64,000 nucleotides of DNA, taken from the NCBI RefSeq assembly GCF_035222275.1, contig NC_085881.1:930001-994000 (forward strand), read 5' to 3'. Made by a program: the position numbers and the translations under genes. The number at the start of each line of letters is the position of its first letter. The first letter of the stretch is position 1. Shown in pieces: positions 1 through 10,099 of this stretch. Under the pieces are notes generated by a model. The model had not been told where the DNA came from. It saw nothing but the letters and a program-made list of their open reading frames with translations, and ran no database searches. The DNA is from Podospora bellae-mahoneyi (lineage: Eukaryota; Ascomycota; Sordariomycetes; Sordariales; Podosporaceae).

Positions 1-298
1 ATGCTGTAGGGATCCGAGGAAAATCATAAAATCCCAGGACCCGGCGGCGGCAAACATCAGGAGTCAAAAGTAATCGTGAAAAGTTCCGGCTTCTTATTCG
101 CCTTTGGTATCTAACAAATCTCTCTGCGTGCTCAACTACATGCCCATTGCCCACGAAAAGCTCAATTTCTCAAAAACTCCCACCCGCAAAGTGCAAATTT
201 TCATCCATAGTCATGCAAATTCCTGCCCATATCCACAATTAGTCCTCCATCATCATGGACAACCTTTCCCACCGAGCACTGCCCCGCCCACAGGAGAA
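1..298. other. 3' flank of DBP5, no gene seen
   Basis: This is the stretch downstream of the DBP5 stop codon. An open frame on the plus strand (104-439) runs into the antisense of DBP5 and resembles nothing I know. I see no RNA gene or repeat. Confidence 0.5.
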
Positions 299-1802
299 CT
301 AATTCCCAAGGGCATTAGGAGCGTAATCGGGGCGGGCACGACTGGACTTGATCACGTCCTGCACGTGCTTCTCAGTCAAGTCCCAGTCGTCAGGGCTGAG
401 CTGAACAAGGTCGATTCCGTAGTGATTGGCAATGTCTGAAAGGGCCTCGTAGCTTCGTCTGTCGCAGACGAAACTAATAGAGACGCCAACACGACCAAAA
501 CGACCAGTACGGCCGATACGGTGAAGATAGGTCTCGTAGTCTGGCACGCCAGCGCCGGGGCCCTTCATCGGAATGTCGTAGTTGATGACCATGGACACGC
601 TGGACACATCAATGCCACGAGCCAAGACGTTGGTGGTGATGAGAACCTTGGAACGACCGGAGCGGAAGTCGTCGAGGAGAGCATCACGGTTCTGGCCCTC
701 GAAGGCACCGTGAAGGGCAGACACCTTGTGGCCATCAGCCTCCATGCGGCGCTGAATCTCGTTGGCACTCTCACGAGTCTATATTTGTTGGTCAGAAGGA
801 GGATGATACACATTTTCTTGCCAGCGACTACTTACGCGGACGAAGATGACGGACGAGCCAATGGTCATGAGACCGTAGAGCTTGCAAAGCACATCATATT
901 TCTGGCCCTCGTCCGGGCAATCCATGTACATTTGAGAAATGCCCTTGACTGTCAGCTCCGTGTGTCGGAGCTTGATCTCGTTCGCCTTGGGCGCAAACTG
1001 CTGCGCGAACCGGTGGACATTGTCTGGGAAGGTGGCGGAAAAAAGAAGAATTTGGATGGTCTTGGGGAGTAGACTATTTTCTGTCAGTGAGCTGCCCATT
1101 GCATCCGGGGATGGAAGAATCTTACGTCTTGACACGCACACACTGCTCACCGAGACCTTGCTGGTCCAACATGTTGTCCGCCTCGTCAATAACGAGTAGC
1201 TTCAGCTGAGACACATCGAACTGGCGACGCCTGATCAGGTCCATGACGGTGCCTGGAGTTCCTACCACGATGCTGGCCCTGACACCAGTCTCACGCGAGA
1301 CTTCGCCGGGGATGGCGGCCTGCACGATCAAGTTCTCACAAAATTGACCGATTGTTTGGACGACGCCCTGAATTTGCCGAGCAAGCTCTCTGCTCGGAGC
1401 CAGAAGGAGAGCTTGAGGCTGTTGCGGCTTGGCGAGGTCCACGCGCGCCAGGCAAGTGAGAACGAAAGCAGCAGTCTTGCCGGTGCCGGACTGGGACTGA
1501 GCAATCATGTTTGTAGGAGGGTCGCTGATCATGAGAGGGAGGGCTCTCTCTTGGATCTTGGATGGCTTCTTGAAGTTCATAGCTAAAAGGCCATCGTTGA
1601 TCGCCTTGGGGAGGCCAAGCTGCTCGAAAGACTGGACGGAGAAGAGCGGGCTTTCGGCATCATTTTGAAGGTCGGCGAGTTTGACCTCGACGTCGTAGGC
1701 GTTCTCGACGATGCCAACGCTATTGGCACCCTCGGTCGGGTCATCAACTTGGGGGGCAGCGCCCTCCTCCGGCTTGGAGATGCGGCTCGCGAGGTCCGCC
1801 AT
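299..1802 (-). CDS. DBP5: ATP-dependent RNA helicase Dbp5 (DEAD-box, mRNA export)
   Basis: Three exons, 1802-1126, 1073-836 and 778-299, give 464 residues, the usual length for Dbp5/DDX19. Introns are GTAAG...AG. Visible motifs in order are the Q-motif region ([15 protein letters not shown]), Walker A ([10 protein letters not shown]), DEAD (VIDEAD), SAT (LFSATFP), the ARGIDV motif and [11 protein letters not shown]. The family remodels mRNPs on the cytoplasmic side of the nuclear pore with Gle1 and inositol hexakisphosphate. The start MADLASRIS is chosen because it fits the short acidic N-terminus of the family; an upstream in-frame Met (1949) would add about 49 residues that look like leader. 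The gene diverges from BZZ1 across about 1.2 kb. Splice junctions join FVR to TRES and VKT to LLPK, both in frame. Confidence 0.96.
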
Positions 1803-3024
1803 GGCTTCGACTTGGGTGAAAATTGGTTGAGGGGTAGAGGGACTGTGGAAATTCTCAGTTAATATACGCGTAAAACAGCGACCTAAGGTTGCCAGTAGAA
1901 GGCAGGTACAGGTGCCTGGGCGGAACGTTGTTGTGGAGGACGAAACCAACTGGCGGTCGTGGAAACTGGCCCTGACCGCGAGTCGCAGATCACGTCCTTG
2001 CCGTCAAGGTTGTGTTCGCGACTGGTCGGTCGTAGAGATGCAGGAGCACTTACTGTGAGGGGAACGAGCTCGAGGTCGTCAGGTCAGGTAGTTGAAATTG
2101 AACTGGATCAAGGATGTTGACGGAAACCTGAGGTTCTAGTTGTTGTCGGATGGAAAGCTGGCAGAGAATATCACAAAGGAAGAAGAAGCCCAGCTTGGTA
2201 GGTATACACTTTCCGGAAGCCAAAGCAAGAGCGATGTGATGGTGGGGCTGCACCTGCAATTGAAGCTGCTTGATTTGGCGGGGTAACTGACACTGGCGCT
2301 GGTGCCTGACAAGTTAGGCTTTACACCACCGTTTGAAATGCTTTCAATCAGGGTCCAGCGTTAGCAGCTGCCTGCAAACACACGCAGTGGCTCTACCAGC
2401 AAGCATGGTTGCTTCCTTAAAGACAATGGAAACTCTTTCAAGCATGACATTGTTGCACTTATGTACATGAGACCGCCTTATTATCCAGGATTCGGTCTCT
2501 CCCGAATGTCTAGCCAGGGCCCAGACTAGGGTCATGGACTGCTTTGAAGCTACGTAAGCAGCTCTCTGACGGATATGTCTTCGATAGATATTACAGCATG
2601 CAATTGAAGAAGCAAGACGCTATTCCCAACTTCCGAATGGATGTCCATGTCCATGGTTCGCGAGCTGGTCTTGGTCGTCCCACTTCGCTTGGCATAGGGG
2701 GCTGCGCAGGGCGCACTGATGCTGCAAGCTGCATGGTTCGCTGGGGTACATTTATTTTAGCCACCTTACCTCACTGTGGAGGGGTCACCATCAACTCCGC
2801 GTGTTACTTTGCCAGGCCAGTTACCAGAATCCCTCATCCACCACCGCACACGAGTACTATTTTGACAGACGATGCGCGGATACCACGGACCTACCTCCAT
2901 AAAATCCAAAGACTATCTTTTGCATACCCTCTCTTTGCTGCCTATCGTGCATGGTTTAGATTCGAAAACAGCTTTGTAGCGGTCTAGGAAGCGCAAGTGA
3001 CACGCCGGAACGGAATCGGGAATC
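1803..3024. promoter_or_regulatory. Divergent intergenic region between DBP5 and BZZ1
   Basis: This 1.2 kb holds both promoters. I see no clear TATA box. A 147-codon open frame (2544-2987, plus) has no recognisable domain and ends just before BZZ1, so I treat it as leader or promoter sequence. Confidence 0.45.
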
Positions 3025-5422
3025 ATGGCCGAAGTAGACGTTGCGCCGACCTTTGGATCGGAGCTCAAGGTTCGAATCCTAGATACATCGTCAATGGAGG
3101 ACTGGCCACTATTGTAGTGGTATGCGTCGGGCTAACCACGGACGCTGTAGGATGGCTTCAAACCGGCGAATGCCTGGGTTGCTAATGGCATCGCCTGGCT
3201 CGACGATATCCAGTCCTTCTACCGTGAACGAAGTGCCATAGAGAAGGAGTACAGTGCCAAGCTCAATGCGCTGGCCAAAAAGTACTTTGAAAAGAAGGCG
3301 AAGAAGTCAACCAGTCTGAGCGTCGGCGATACTCCTACCATGACCCCTGGCTCGCTCGAGAGGTGCGTGCTGGACCACCCCTTACTTCCGGCTTCCCTCC
3401 CATACTGACGAATCGTTTCAGCGCATCCCTCACCACATGGACGACCCATCTTACGACGCTAGAATCTCGAGCCGAAGAACACGATCGGTACGGAAACGAA
3501 CTTGTGACCAAAGTAGCCGATCCCCTCAAGGTCATCTCGGGACGATTCGAAGAGCTACGCAAGCGCCATGTCGAGTACGCCGAGAGGCTGGAGAAGGAGA
3601 GAGAATCATCGTATGCCGACCTGCGGAAGCAAAAGACCAAATATGATGCTGCTTGCCAGGAGGTGGAGAGCAAGCGGAAGAAGACCGAGTCCTCCTTCGA
3701 CAAGGCCAAGGCACAGAGCTCTTTTCAGCAGCAAATACACGAGATGAACAACGTCAAGAATACCTACCTCATTGCGATCAACGTCACCAACAAGCAAAAA
3801 GAGAAATACTACCACGAGTACCTGCCCGAAGTCATGGACAGCCTCCAGGATCTTTCCGAATTCCGAACCATCAAGCTCAACTCTCTGTGGACCGTGGCTG
3901 CAAATCTCGAGACCAACATGCTCCAACAGAGCTTGGGGCAGATTCAGCACTTGACCCAGGAGATCACGCGCAACCAGCCTCACCTGGACTCGATGATGTA
4001 CATCAGGCATAACATGGGCGCCTTCCAAGAGCCGGCGGACAAGGTATTTGAGCCCAGTCCAGTATGGCACGACGATGAATCAATGGCCATCGACGACCCG
4101 GCCAAGGTTTATCTACGAAACGTGCTCAACAAGTCCAAGAGCCAGCTGGGAGAACTGCGCCGCGAGGTCGACAAGAAGAGGCGTGAAGTAGAAGGATTGA
4201 AGCGGACAAAGCAGAACGTTAGGGATGGAAGGGAGCAGAAAGACGAGGTCACAGTTATTGCGCAGCTTTTTATGATCCAGGAAGATCTACACCAGGCCGA
4301 CCGAAAGCGTCTTACAGCCGAGGTTGAGACATCAACCATCACCTCTGTCGTGGGTGATGTTACTCTCGGCGCTAGAAACCACAACTTCAAGTCGCAAACA
4401 TTCAAAATCCCCACCAATTGCGACCTTTGCGGGGAGAGGATATGGGGTTTGTCCGCCAAGGGATTCGACTGCCGAGACTGCGGGTACACTTGCCATAGCA
4501 AATGCGAGATGAAAGTCCCAGCCGAGTGCCCAGGTGAACTCAACAAGGAGGAGCGCAAGAAGATCAAGCAGGAACGACAGGAGGCTGCTAACTCTCTGTT
4601 GAAGCCTAGCAATGGGCCACCCGATCATGTGGCGGAACTCCCTGCTCTGGGCAGGTCAGAGACGATCAGCTCGGTCAATTCGGGATACGCTGCCAGTGCG
4701 CAGCGATCGATGACCTCTCCATCGGAGGAGACACCTCCCGAGATTCCCGGCGCTACAAGACCAGGCATTACGCCGGCAGCTTCGACGACGACTGTTAGGA
4801 AGAACCGAGTCGTTGCGCCTCCACCGGCGGCGTATATTAGCGAGTTGCCGGGTAGCACGCCCAGTTCCAATGGGCAAGCGGAGAAGAAGGGGAAGATGCT
4901 GTACACGTTTGAGGCAGGGGGTGATGGGGAGTTGTCGATTCAGGAAGGACGGGAGCTGGTTATATTGGAGCCAGATAGTATGTTGCCTCCCTTTTCCTCT
5001 TATTGCTCTGCTTACTAACAGCATTCACAGATGGCTCTGGATGGATCAAAGTACGAGCAGGTTACAAAGAAGGTCTCGTGCCAGCAAGTTATGTTGAAAT
5101 GTTGGCGGCACCACCACCGTCCCTTGCGCCGCAGCATACGGGTCAGTCGGCGAGACCACCATCTACCTACTCTAACAGTGGTTCGTCGATCGGTGGCACG
5201 ATCAAGAAGAAGGGCCCTGCTGTGGCGCCGAGGAGAGGGGCGAAGAAGCTCAAGTATGCCGAGGCATTGTATGATTACACTGCGCAGAGCGATGCGGAGC
5301 ATAGCATGACGGAGGGGGAGAGGTTTGTGCTTATCAAGGAGGACCCAGGGGATGGGTGGGCGGAGGTGGAGAAGGGGGGTGTGACGAAGAGCGTGCCGGC
5401 GAGTTATATCCAGGCTGTTTAG
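3025..5422 (+). CDS. BZZ1: F-BAR, C1 and SH3 protein Bzz1-like (actin/endocytosis)
   Basis: Four exons, 3025-3069, 3151-3362, 3422-4977 and 5031-5422, give 734 residues. An F-BAR domain starts at about residue 10 (FGSELK, DGFKPANAW, GIAWLDDIQ) with long coiled coil to about 290. A C1 zinc domain lies at about 405-454 (HNFKSQTF...CDLCGERIWG...C-x2-C...H-x2-C). Two SH3 domains lie at about 576-627 (split by intron 3 at EPDN) and 678-734 (ALYDYTAQSD). This is the exact architecture of yeast Bzz1, which binds Las17/WASP and drives actin patch assembly at endocytic sites. The first exon codes for only 15 residues and its donor, GTTCGA, is weak, but the junction ELK-DGFKPAN is typical of the family. 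Intron 3 has a good CTAAC branch site. Confidence 0.94.
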
Positions 5423-6004
5423 TGGATGGTCGGGGGGGTGACTGAGTATAGTGGGAATGAATGGTGATGGGCAGGATACCGCGGGGGGGTGGTAGTGGGC
5501 TTCTTTCTCCCAAGATGGGGGTTGTACATAGATTCTGTCGTATATCCACATGCCTGGTGGTAGATGGCGATGAATTGGTGGGGACGGTTGTGTCAGAGGG
5601 TAGCATGTTTATAGTGTTTGGGACCTGGATTGGCTCTAAACAGCTGGGATTATATTGACTGTTATGCTGTTTCACCACGACAACCACTTGATGTGAAGCA
5701 GGGGTGGCACGGTGAACGGCTGTCCCCTGAAAGGCGCAAGATCTTGGCAATAACGTCCTTCCCGCCTTTGGTGCGTGCATGACCGCACGCCGTCATTGCC
5801 AGTTCCCGCTGACACCCCTGACGGGCCCACAGCTTTGACTTTGGCTACTTCCATCAACAGTTCGGATGGTCTTTCCACCTAGATAGATATCTAGGTATGG
5901 AATGTGGAAACAGCTGATCTTTTCGGCCCCTCTTGATGGACAACATCGGCCGAGATTTCACGAGCCCTCTTACCTTACTTCCTGCCCTACCTATGTTTGT
6001 AAGA

Positions 6005-6028
6005 CAGCAGCAGCAGCAGCAGCAGCAA
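6005..6028 (+). repeat. (CAG)n microsatellite
   Basis: About seven CAG units lie in the non-coding region upstream of the GH72 gene. Confidence 0.9.
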
Positions 6029-6058
6029 CAGGAGTTATAAGCTGAAAAGACGGGTGGG

Positions 6059-6155
6059 GTGTGTGTGTGTATGTGTGTGTGTGTGTATGTGTGTGTATGT
6101 GTGTGTGTGTATGTGTGTGTGTGTATGTGTGTGTGTGTATGTGTGTGTGTGTGTG
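6059..6155 (+). repeat. (GT)n / ATGT microsatellite
   Basis: Nearly 100 bp of GT dinucleotides are broken at irregular spacing by ATGT units. This is the longest simple repeat in the window and lies about 590 bp upstream of the GH72 start codon. Confidence 0.95.
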
Positions 6156-6742
6156 GCTGCACAGGGAAGCGATCTTGATCATGGCGCACATGGAAGGTCA
6201 CTGCGTAACGGTTGCTCATTATGACTGAGGTGACTGATTGGGCTTTCCGTTGGCAGGTAGGTTGGTGTTCGTTGCCTGTGTGGTTTGGTTGCAAGGTCAA
6301 CTGGAGTGAGTGCAACTGCTTCCGGCCTTTTCACCTTCACATTTCTCCTTCCCGGTCGAGGACAGCACCGTACTCCTTCCTTCTTTTATTCTTGAACCAG
6401 CAGGCCAGTGCTTCTTCAATAACCCCAGAGTCTGTCTGCTTTCTTGCTTTCTTGCTTTCTTTCACACACACACACACACTCTCTCTCTCTCTCTCTTTCC
6501 AAAACATTCGCTTTCACCCTCCTCGACTCTCTGAAAAAAAAAAAACAAGATATTCTCTCGTTCAACAACGCTACTTTTGATACCGCCCTTCTCGATTTTG
6601 GAACTCTTTTTCTATTTTCTTGACTCTTTGATTACCACCACCCATCTTTAATATCGAAACGTTGGTTCTCCTTGCAGCAACCCGCATTGAGACATTCTTC
6701 ACACTTGTCAATCTTCCCTGGATTTTCTTGCTGCAAGCCAAG

Positions 6743-8309
6743 ATGAGATCCCTCGCATTGGTGCCGGTCTTGGCAACGATGCTCCCGAGTCTTGGGATAG
6801 CCACCCCGTCGCCGACAGTTGCTCAACCTCCCACCAAGAGGGGTAGCCTGCCTGCTGTCTCTGTTTCCGGGAATGGTTTGTCCTTACCACTCCTTTTTTA
6901 AAATGGGGACCTTGGCTGATGTTGATCATAAAACAGCCTTTTGGCAAAACGACAAGCGGTTTTACATTCGCGGAGTGGACTACCAACCGGGCGGTTCCTC
7001 GGCGATGGCGGACCCCCTGGCGGACACGACGATTTGCAGCCGCGACATTGACCAATTCAGAAAGCTGGGCATCAACACGATTCGGGTCTACATTATTGAC
7101 AATTCTGCCAGGCATGATGAGTGCATGGGCAAGCTGGCGGATGCGGGGATATACGTTATTGTCGATGCCAACAATCCGCTGTACAGCATCAACCGGTACG
7201 ACCCGGCGCCGTCGTATAACGCAAAGTATCTGCAGAGCGTGTTTGCGACGATTGACGAGTTTGCCAAGTATGAGAATACGCTGGCGTTTTTTTCGGGGAA
7301 TGAGGTGGTGAATGATGTGGTGAATTCGACGCTGGCAGCGAGGTATGTGAAGGCAGTAACGAGGGACATGAGGAGGTATATTGGGGAGAGGGGGTACCGG
7401 AAGGTGCCGGTGGGGTATTCGGCGGCGGATGTGGGGAGTAATAGGAGGCAGCAGGCGGATTGGATGAATTGTGGGAGTGAGGATGAGAGGTCGGATTTTT
7501 TTGCGTTTGTAAGTTGTCTGAGAGGGTGTTGTGGGAAAGGGGTGGTTTGGTCGCTGACGTGAACAACAGAATGATTACTCGTGGTGCAATTCGGACTTTC
7601 GGACGGCGGGATGGGACCAGAAGGTGAAGAACTTTTCGGATTATGGTTTGCCTATTTTGTGAGTTGGTTTTCGGATTGGTGGTGGTGGTGTGGGATGATG
7701 CTGACGATGTGTAGCCTCTCGGAGTATGGCTGCCTTACCAATGGCCGAGACTTTGGCGAGGTTGCTGCTCTGATGAGTGACAAGATGACGAGTGTGTACT
7801 CTGGAGGTCTGATGTACGAATACGCCATGGGGGATAATGGCTACGGCATTGCAAAGATTCCTAGCGTCAAGGGCTCCTCGGTTCAGAAACTGGATGGGTT
7901 TGAGAAGTTTGCCTCTGCTTTGGCTGCCAACCCACCCCCCGAAGGAGATGGAGGATTTGTCTCGACGACACACGCCAATGCCTGCCCTACCAAGGATGCC
8001 AACTGGCTCATTGACACGACTTTGCTGCCAGCTATCCCTGAGCAGGCCAAGATGTTGATGATGGAGGGGGCTGGATCTGGACCCGGTCTTGGTGGTGACG
8101 GGTCTCAGAATGCTGTGGATGCTGGCACTAGCAGTGGCGACGCGGAGCAAGGTTCTGGGACGGTGACTTCGTCCAGCACGCCCAAGGGGAGTGAAAATGC
8201 GGCGCCGGCGACATCAACCCCGGCCAACGCTAGAGCCGTGGTCAAGATCCCGTTGCTTCTGACGGGAATGGTGGTTGTGTTGACATTGGGTGGTTCCTTT
8301 TTGCTCTGA
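6743..8309 (+). CDS. GPI-anchored 1,3-beta-glucanosyltransferase (GH72, Gas/Gel family)
   Basis: Exons 6743-6875, 6937-7508, 7570-7658 and 7715-8309 give 462 residues. The protein cuts and re-joins beta-1,3-glucan chains in the cell wall. It starts with a hydrophobic signal peptide, followed by the family opening FWQNDKRFYIRGVDYQPGG. The acid/base Glu is in SGNEVVND (about E167) and the nucleophile in LSEYGCLT (about E268). After the catalytic domain comes a Ser/Thr/Gly-rich stretch and a hydrophobic tail (VVKIPLLLTGMVVVLTLG), as expected for a GPI signal. I see no X8/CBM43 cysteine module, so it belongs to the GH72-minus type (Gel1/Gel2-like). Introns are short and junctions preserve G-N-A-F-W and P-I-F-L-S-E. 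It converges with the downstream reductase at 190 bp. Confidence 0.95.
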
Positions 8310-8499
8310 TGACAAGGAGACTAGGGTTGATGTGCATGTATCTGGCATGCTTGTTTGTGTATCGATTGATTTTTGACCGAGACATTGCTAGGTTATGGTG
8401 GTGGGAAAGGCATCTTGACGTTTCTTTTGAACTAGAAAAAGGTTTTGGGACATTATGGTAGTTTTTAATCAACTTTTCTTTTTGTTATTATGTGCTTCA

Positions 8500-9391
8500 T
8501 CAAGGCCAGTCGCTGCTCTTTGCTAAAAAGTCCGCCAGCTTTTCGAGGTACTCCTTGTCTATTTGGTCGAAGCCGTTTTCGACTGTGCAGTCAATGTCGA
8601 TTATCCCTACCACGCCCTTGCCCTCGACCATGATGGGGACGACGATTTCGCTTTTGCTGGACGAGTCACAGGCGATGTGGCCTGGGAACTGCTCGACGTC
8701 GGGGACGAGCTGAGTTGTCTGGGTGGCGGCTGCTGTGCCGCAGACTCCGCGGCCGAAGTTGATGGTTTGGCAGGCGACTTTGCCTTGAAACGGACCCAAG
8801 ATGAGGCGTGGTTTTGTGGGAGGGGAGGTGTGGTCGTGGACGTAGAAGCCGGCCCAGTTTACCGAGGAGGAGGGGGAGGGGAGGGAGCGGTAGAGGTGCC
8901 AGAGAAGGGAGGAGGTGTTGGAGAGGTTGCTGCCCTTTTGTCAGCTCGATTTTTCACTACGAAGTCTGTGGTGATATTTCATGGTGATATTTTCATGGTG
9001 ATATTTCATGGTGGTATTTCGTGGTGGTATTTCATGGTGGTGATGATGTTTGGGGTTTTGAATGTGGATGAGATACGGGGGCGGGGGGTAAAGAGGGGGG
9101 TGGATGAATGCTAGGTAGTTGAGGGGGAAAGGGGTGTGATAGGGGGTGGCAGTTGGGGTGGTGAAAGGGTGAGATGGGGTGAAGGTGGTGAAATAGGGAG
9201 GGGGCACAAGGGGAGATCTTACCACACCCAGTTTCTTTGCTCGTAACAAAGACCTTCTACCTCGTCGAGGAGCTGCTGGTAGGCTTCTGGTTTGGTGAGG
9301 TTGGGGGAGAAGTTTGTTGCGTCGGCGTGGACCTTTTCTTCCTTATTAGCAACTGTTTTTTTGGTTTGTATGACATGACAAGGCTCACCAT
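8500..9391 (-). CDS. Free-methionine-(R)-sulfoxide reductase (GAF domain, fRMsr)
   Basis: The coding exons are 9391-9389 (the ATG alone), 9332-9223 and 8929-8500, giving 180 residues, the length of yeast YKL069W. The enzyme reduces free Met-R-O in the cytosol. With this model the three catalytic/resolving cysteines fall at 91 (KVACQT), 101 (RGVCGT) and 125 (HIACDS), the same numbers as in the yeast enzyme, which strongly supports the ATG-only first exon. Other family marks are NWVCNLSNTSSLLW and the GAF end GIIDIDC. The second intron is 293 nt, far longer than the neighbours' introns, and holds a minisatellite and a long pyrimidine-rich tract (sense strand). Splice sites: ATG-GTGAGC...AAAAG and TGTG-GTAAG...GGGCAG. 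Confidence 0.9.
8968..9052. repeat. Intronic minisatellite, unit about 13-16 bp
   Basis: About six imperfect copies of a unit like TTTCATGGTGATA lie head to tail inside the 293-nt intron of the methionine sulfoxide reductase. G-rich sequence follows to about 9215 (plus strand), which is pyrimidine-rich in the transcript. Confidence 0.85.
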
Positions 9392-10099
9392 TTGGGCGGT
9401 TATGGGTTCAGATGGTCTGAGATTAGATTGTTGTTGGTGGTGATGGTGTTGAGCGATAAGATACAGCTGCCTCTTTGTCTGCTGAACAGGTTTGAAAATG
9501 GGATGGGGTATCTCTAAAAAGAAAAAAATGACAAATGGGTATCAGGAATGCGTGGAATTGGTGATGATGAAGTTGAATTGTCTTAGAGATAAAAACACAC
9601 CGAAACACCTCTCTCTTTATACACAACTTTCATATTTGCTCACCTGGCTTACACACACCTCAACTGTGGAGCCCGAACCGATGGCGCAATTCTCGCGATG
9701 CGCGACCGCACAAGGAACTGCTGCTTCATCAGGAAGCTCGCAACAGACCAGCAAGAATGCGGGGCGGGCCGGAGATAAAAGTAGGGGATAAATCCGGCCG
9801 GGCTACCCCTGATTTTGAACTCATACAACAAGCAGGAAATCCAATGCCGTAATTGATATCCATATGTACGCAAAATCCCATATGTACTGCGGCATATAAA
9901 AGATGACACTAATTCTATTTTAACAACACTACAACAATACTAACCCTACTATTTGACACATCAAGTAGGTGTCTGCCTCTAAAACAGCGAGTGGATGAAC
10001 GACGCTTGCTCTTCTTACACCTGTATGTATGCCTTCTTCTTTTTTCACTGTCATCGTTGAGAAATCAGCCCTCATTAACTTGTCGATTGGTAAATAAAA
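9392..10099. promoter_or_regulatory. Intergenic region between the reductase and PSD2-like gene
   Basis: This holds the reductase promoter and the 3' end of the minus-strand decarboxylase gene. AT-rich sequence near 9850-9960 is the most distinct part. No gene is supported. Confidence 0.5.

Larger units (their letters stand above)
5423..6742. promoter_or_regulatory. Intergenic region upstream of the GH72 gene
   Basis: This 1.3 kb region contains the BZZ1 3' end and the GH72 promoter and leader. It has a 20-bp near-palindrome at 5877-5896, a CAG run, a long GT/ATGT tract, adjoining CA and CT repeats (6463-6496) and an A-run near 6535. No protein gene is supported; open frames over the GT tract simply translate the repeat. 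Confidence 0.55.

Noticed and set aside
2544-2987. A 147-codon frame upstream of BZZ1
   Set aside because: No domain, signal peptide or codon bias, and it occupies the expected BZZ1 promoter and leader.
3025-3080. Possible tRNA gene at the start of BZZ1
   Set aside because: A- and B-box-like sequences are present, but the D-arm, anticodon arm and acceptor stem do not pair, and the sequence encodes the conserved Bzz1 N-terminus.
5991-6191. His/Thr-rich open frames over the GT tract
   Set aside because: They only translate the dinucleotide repeat.
8968-9052. Regularly spaced repeats that could suggest a CRISPR array
   Set aside because: The units are directly adjacent without unique spacers and lie in a eukaryotic intron, so this is a minisatellite.
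8563-9114. A 183-codon plus-strand frame rich in Gly and Val
   Set aside because: It is antisense to the methionine sulfoxide reductase and runs through its intronic repeat.
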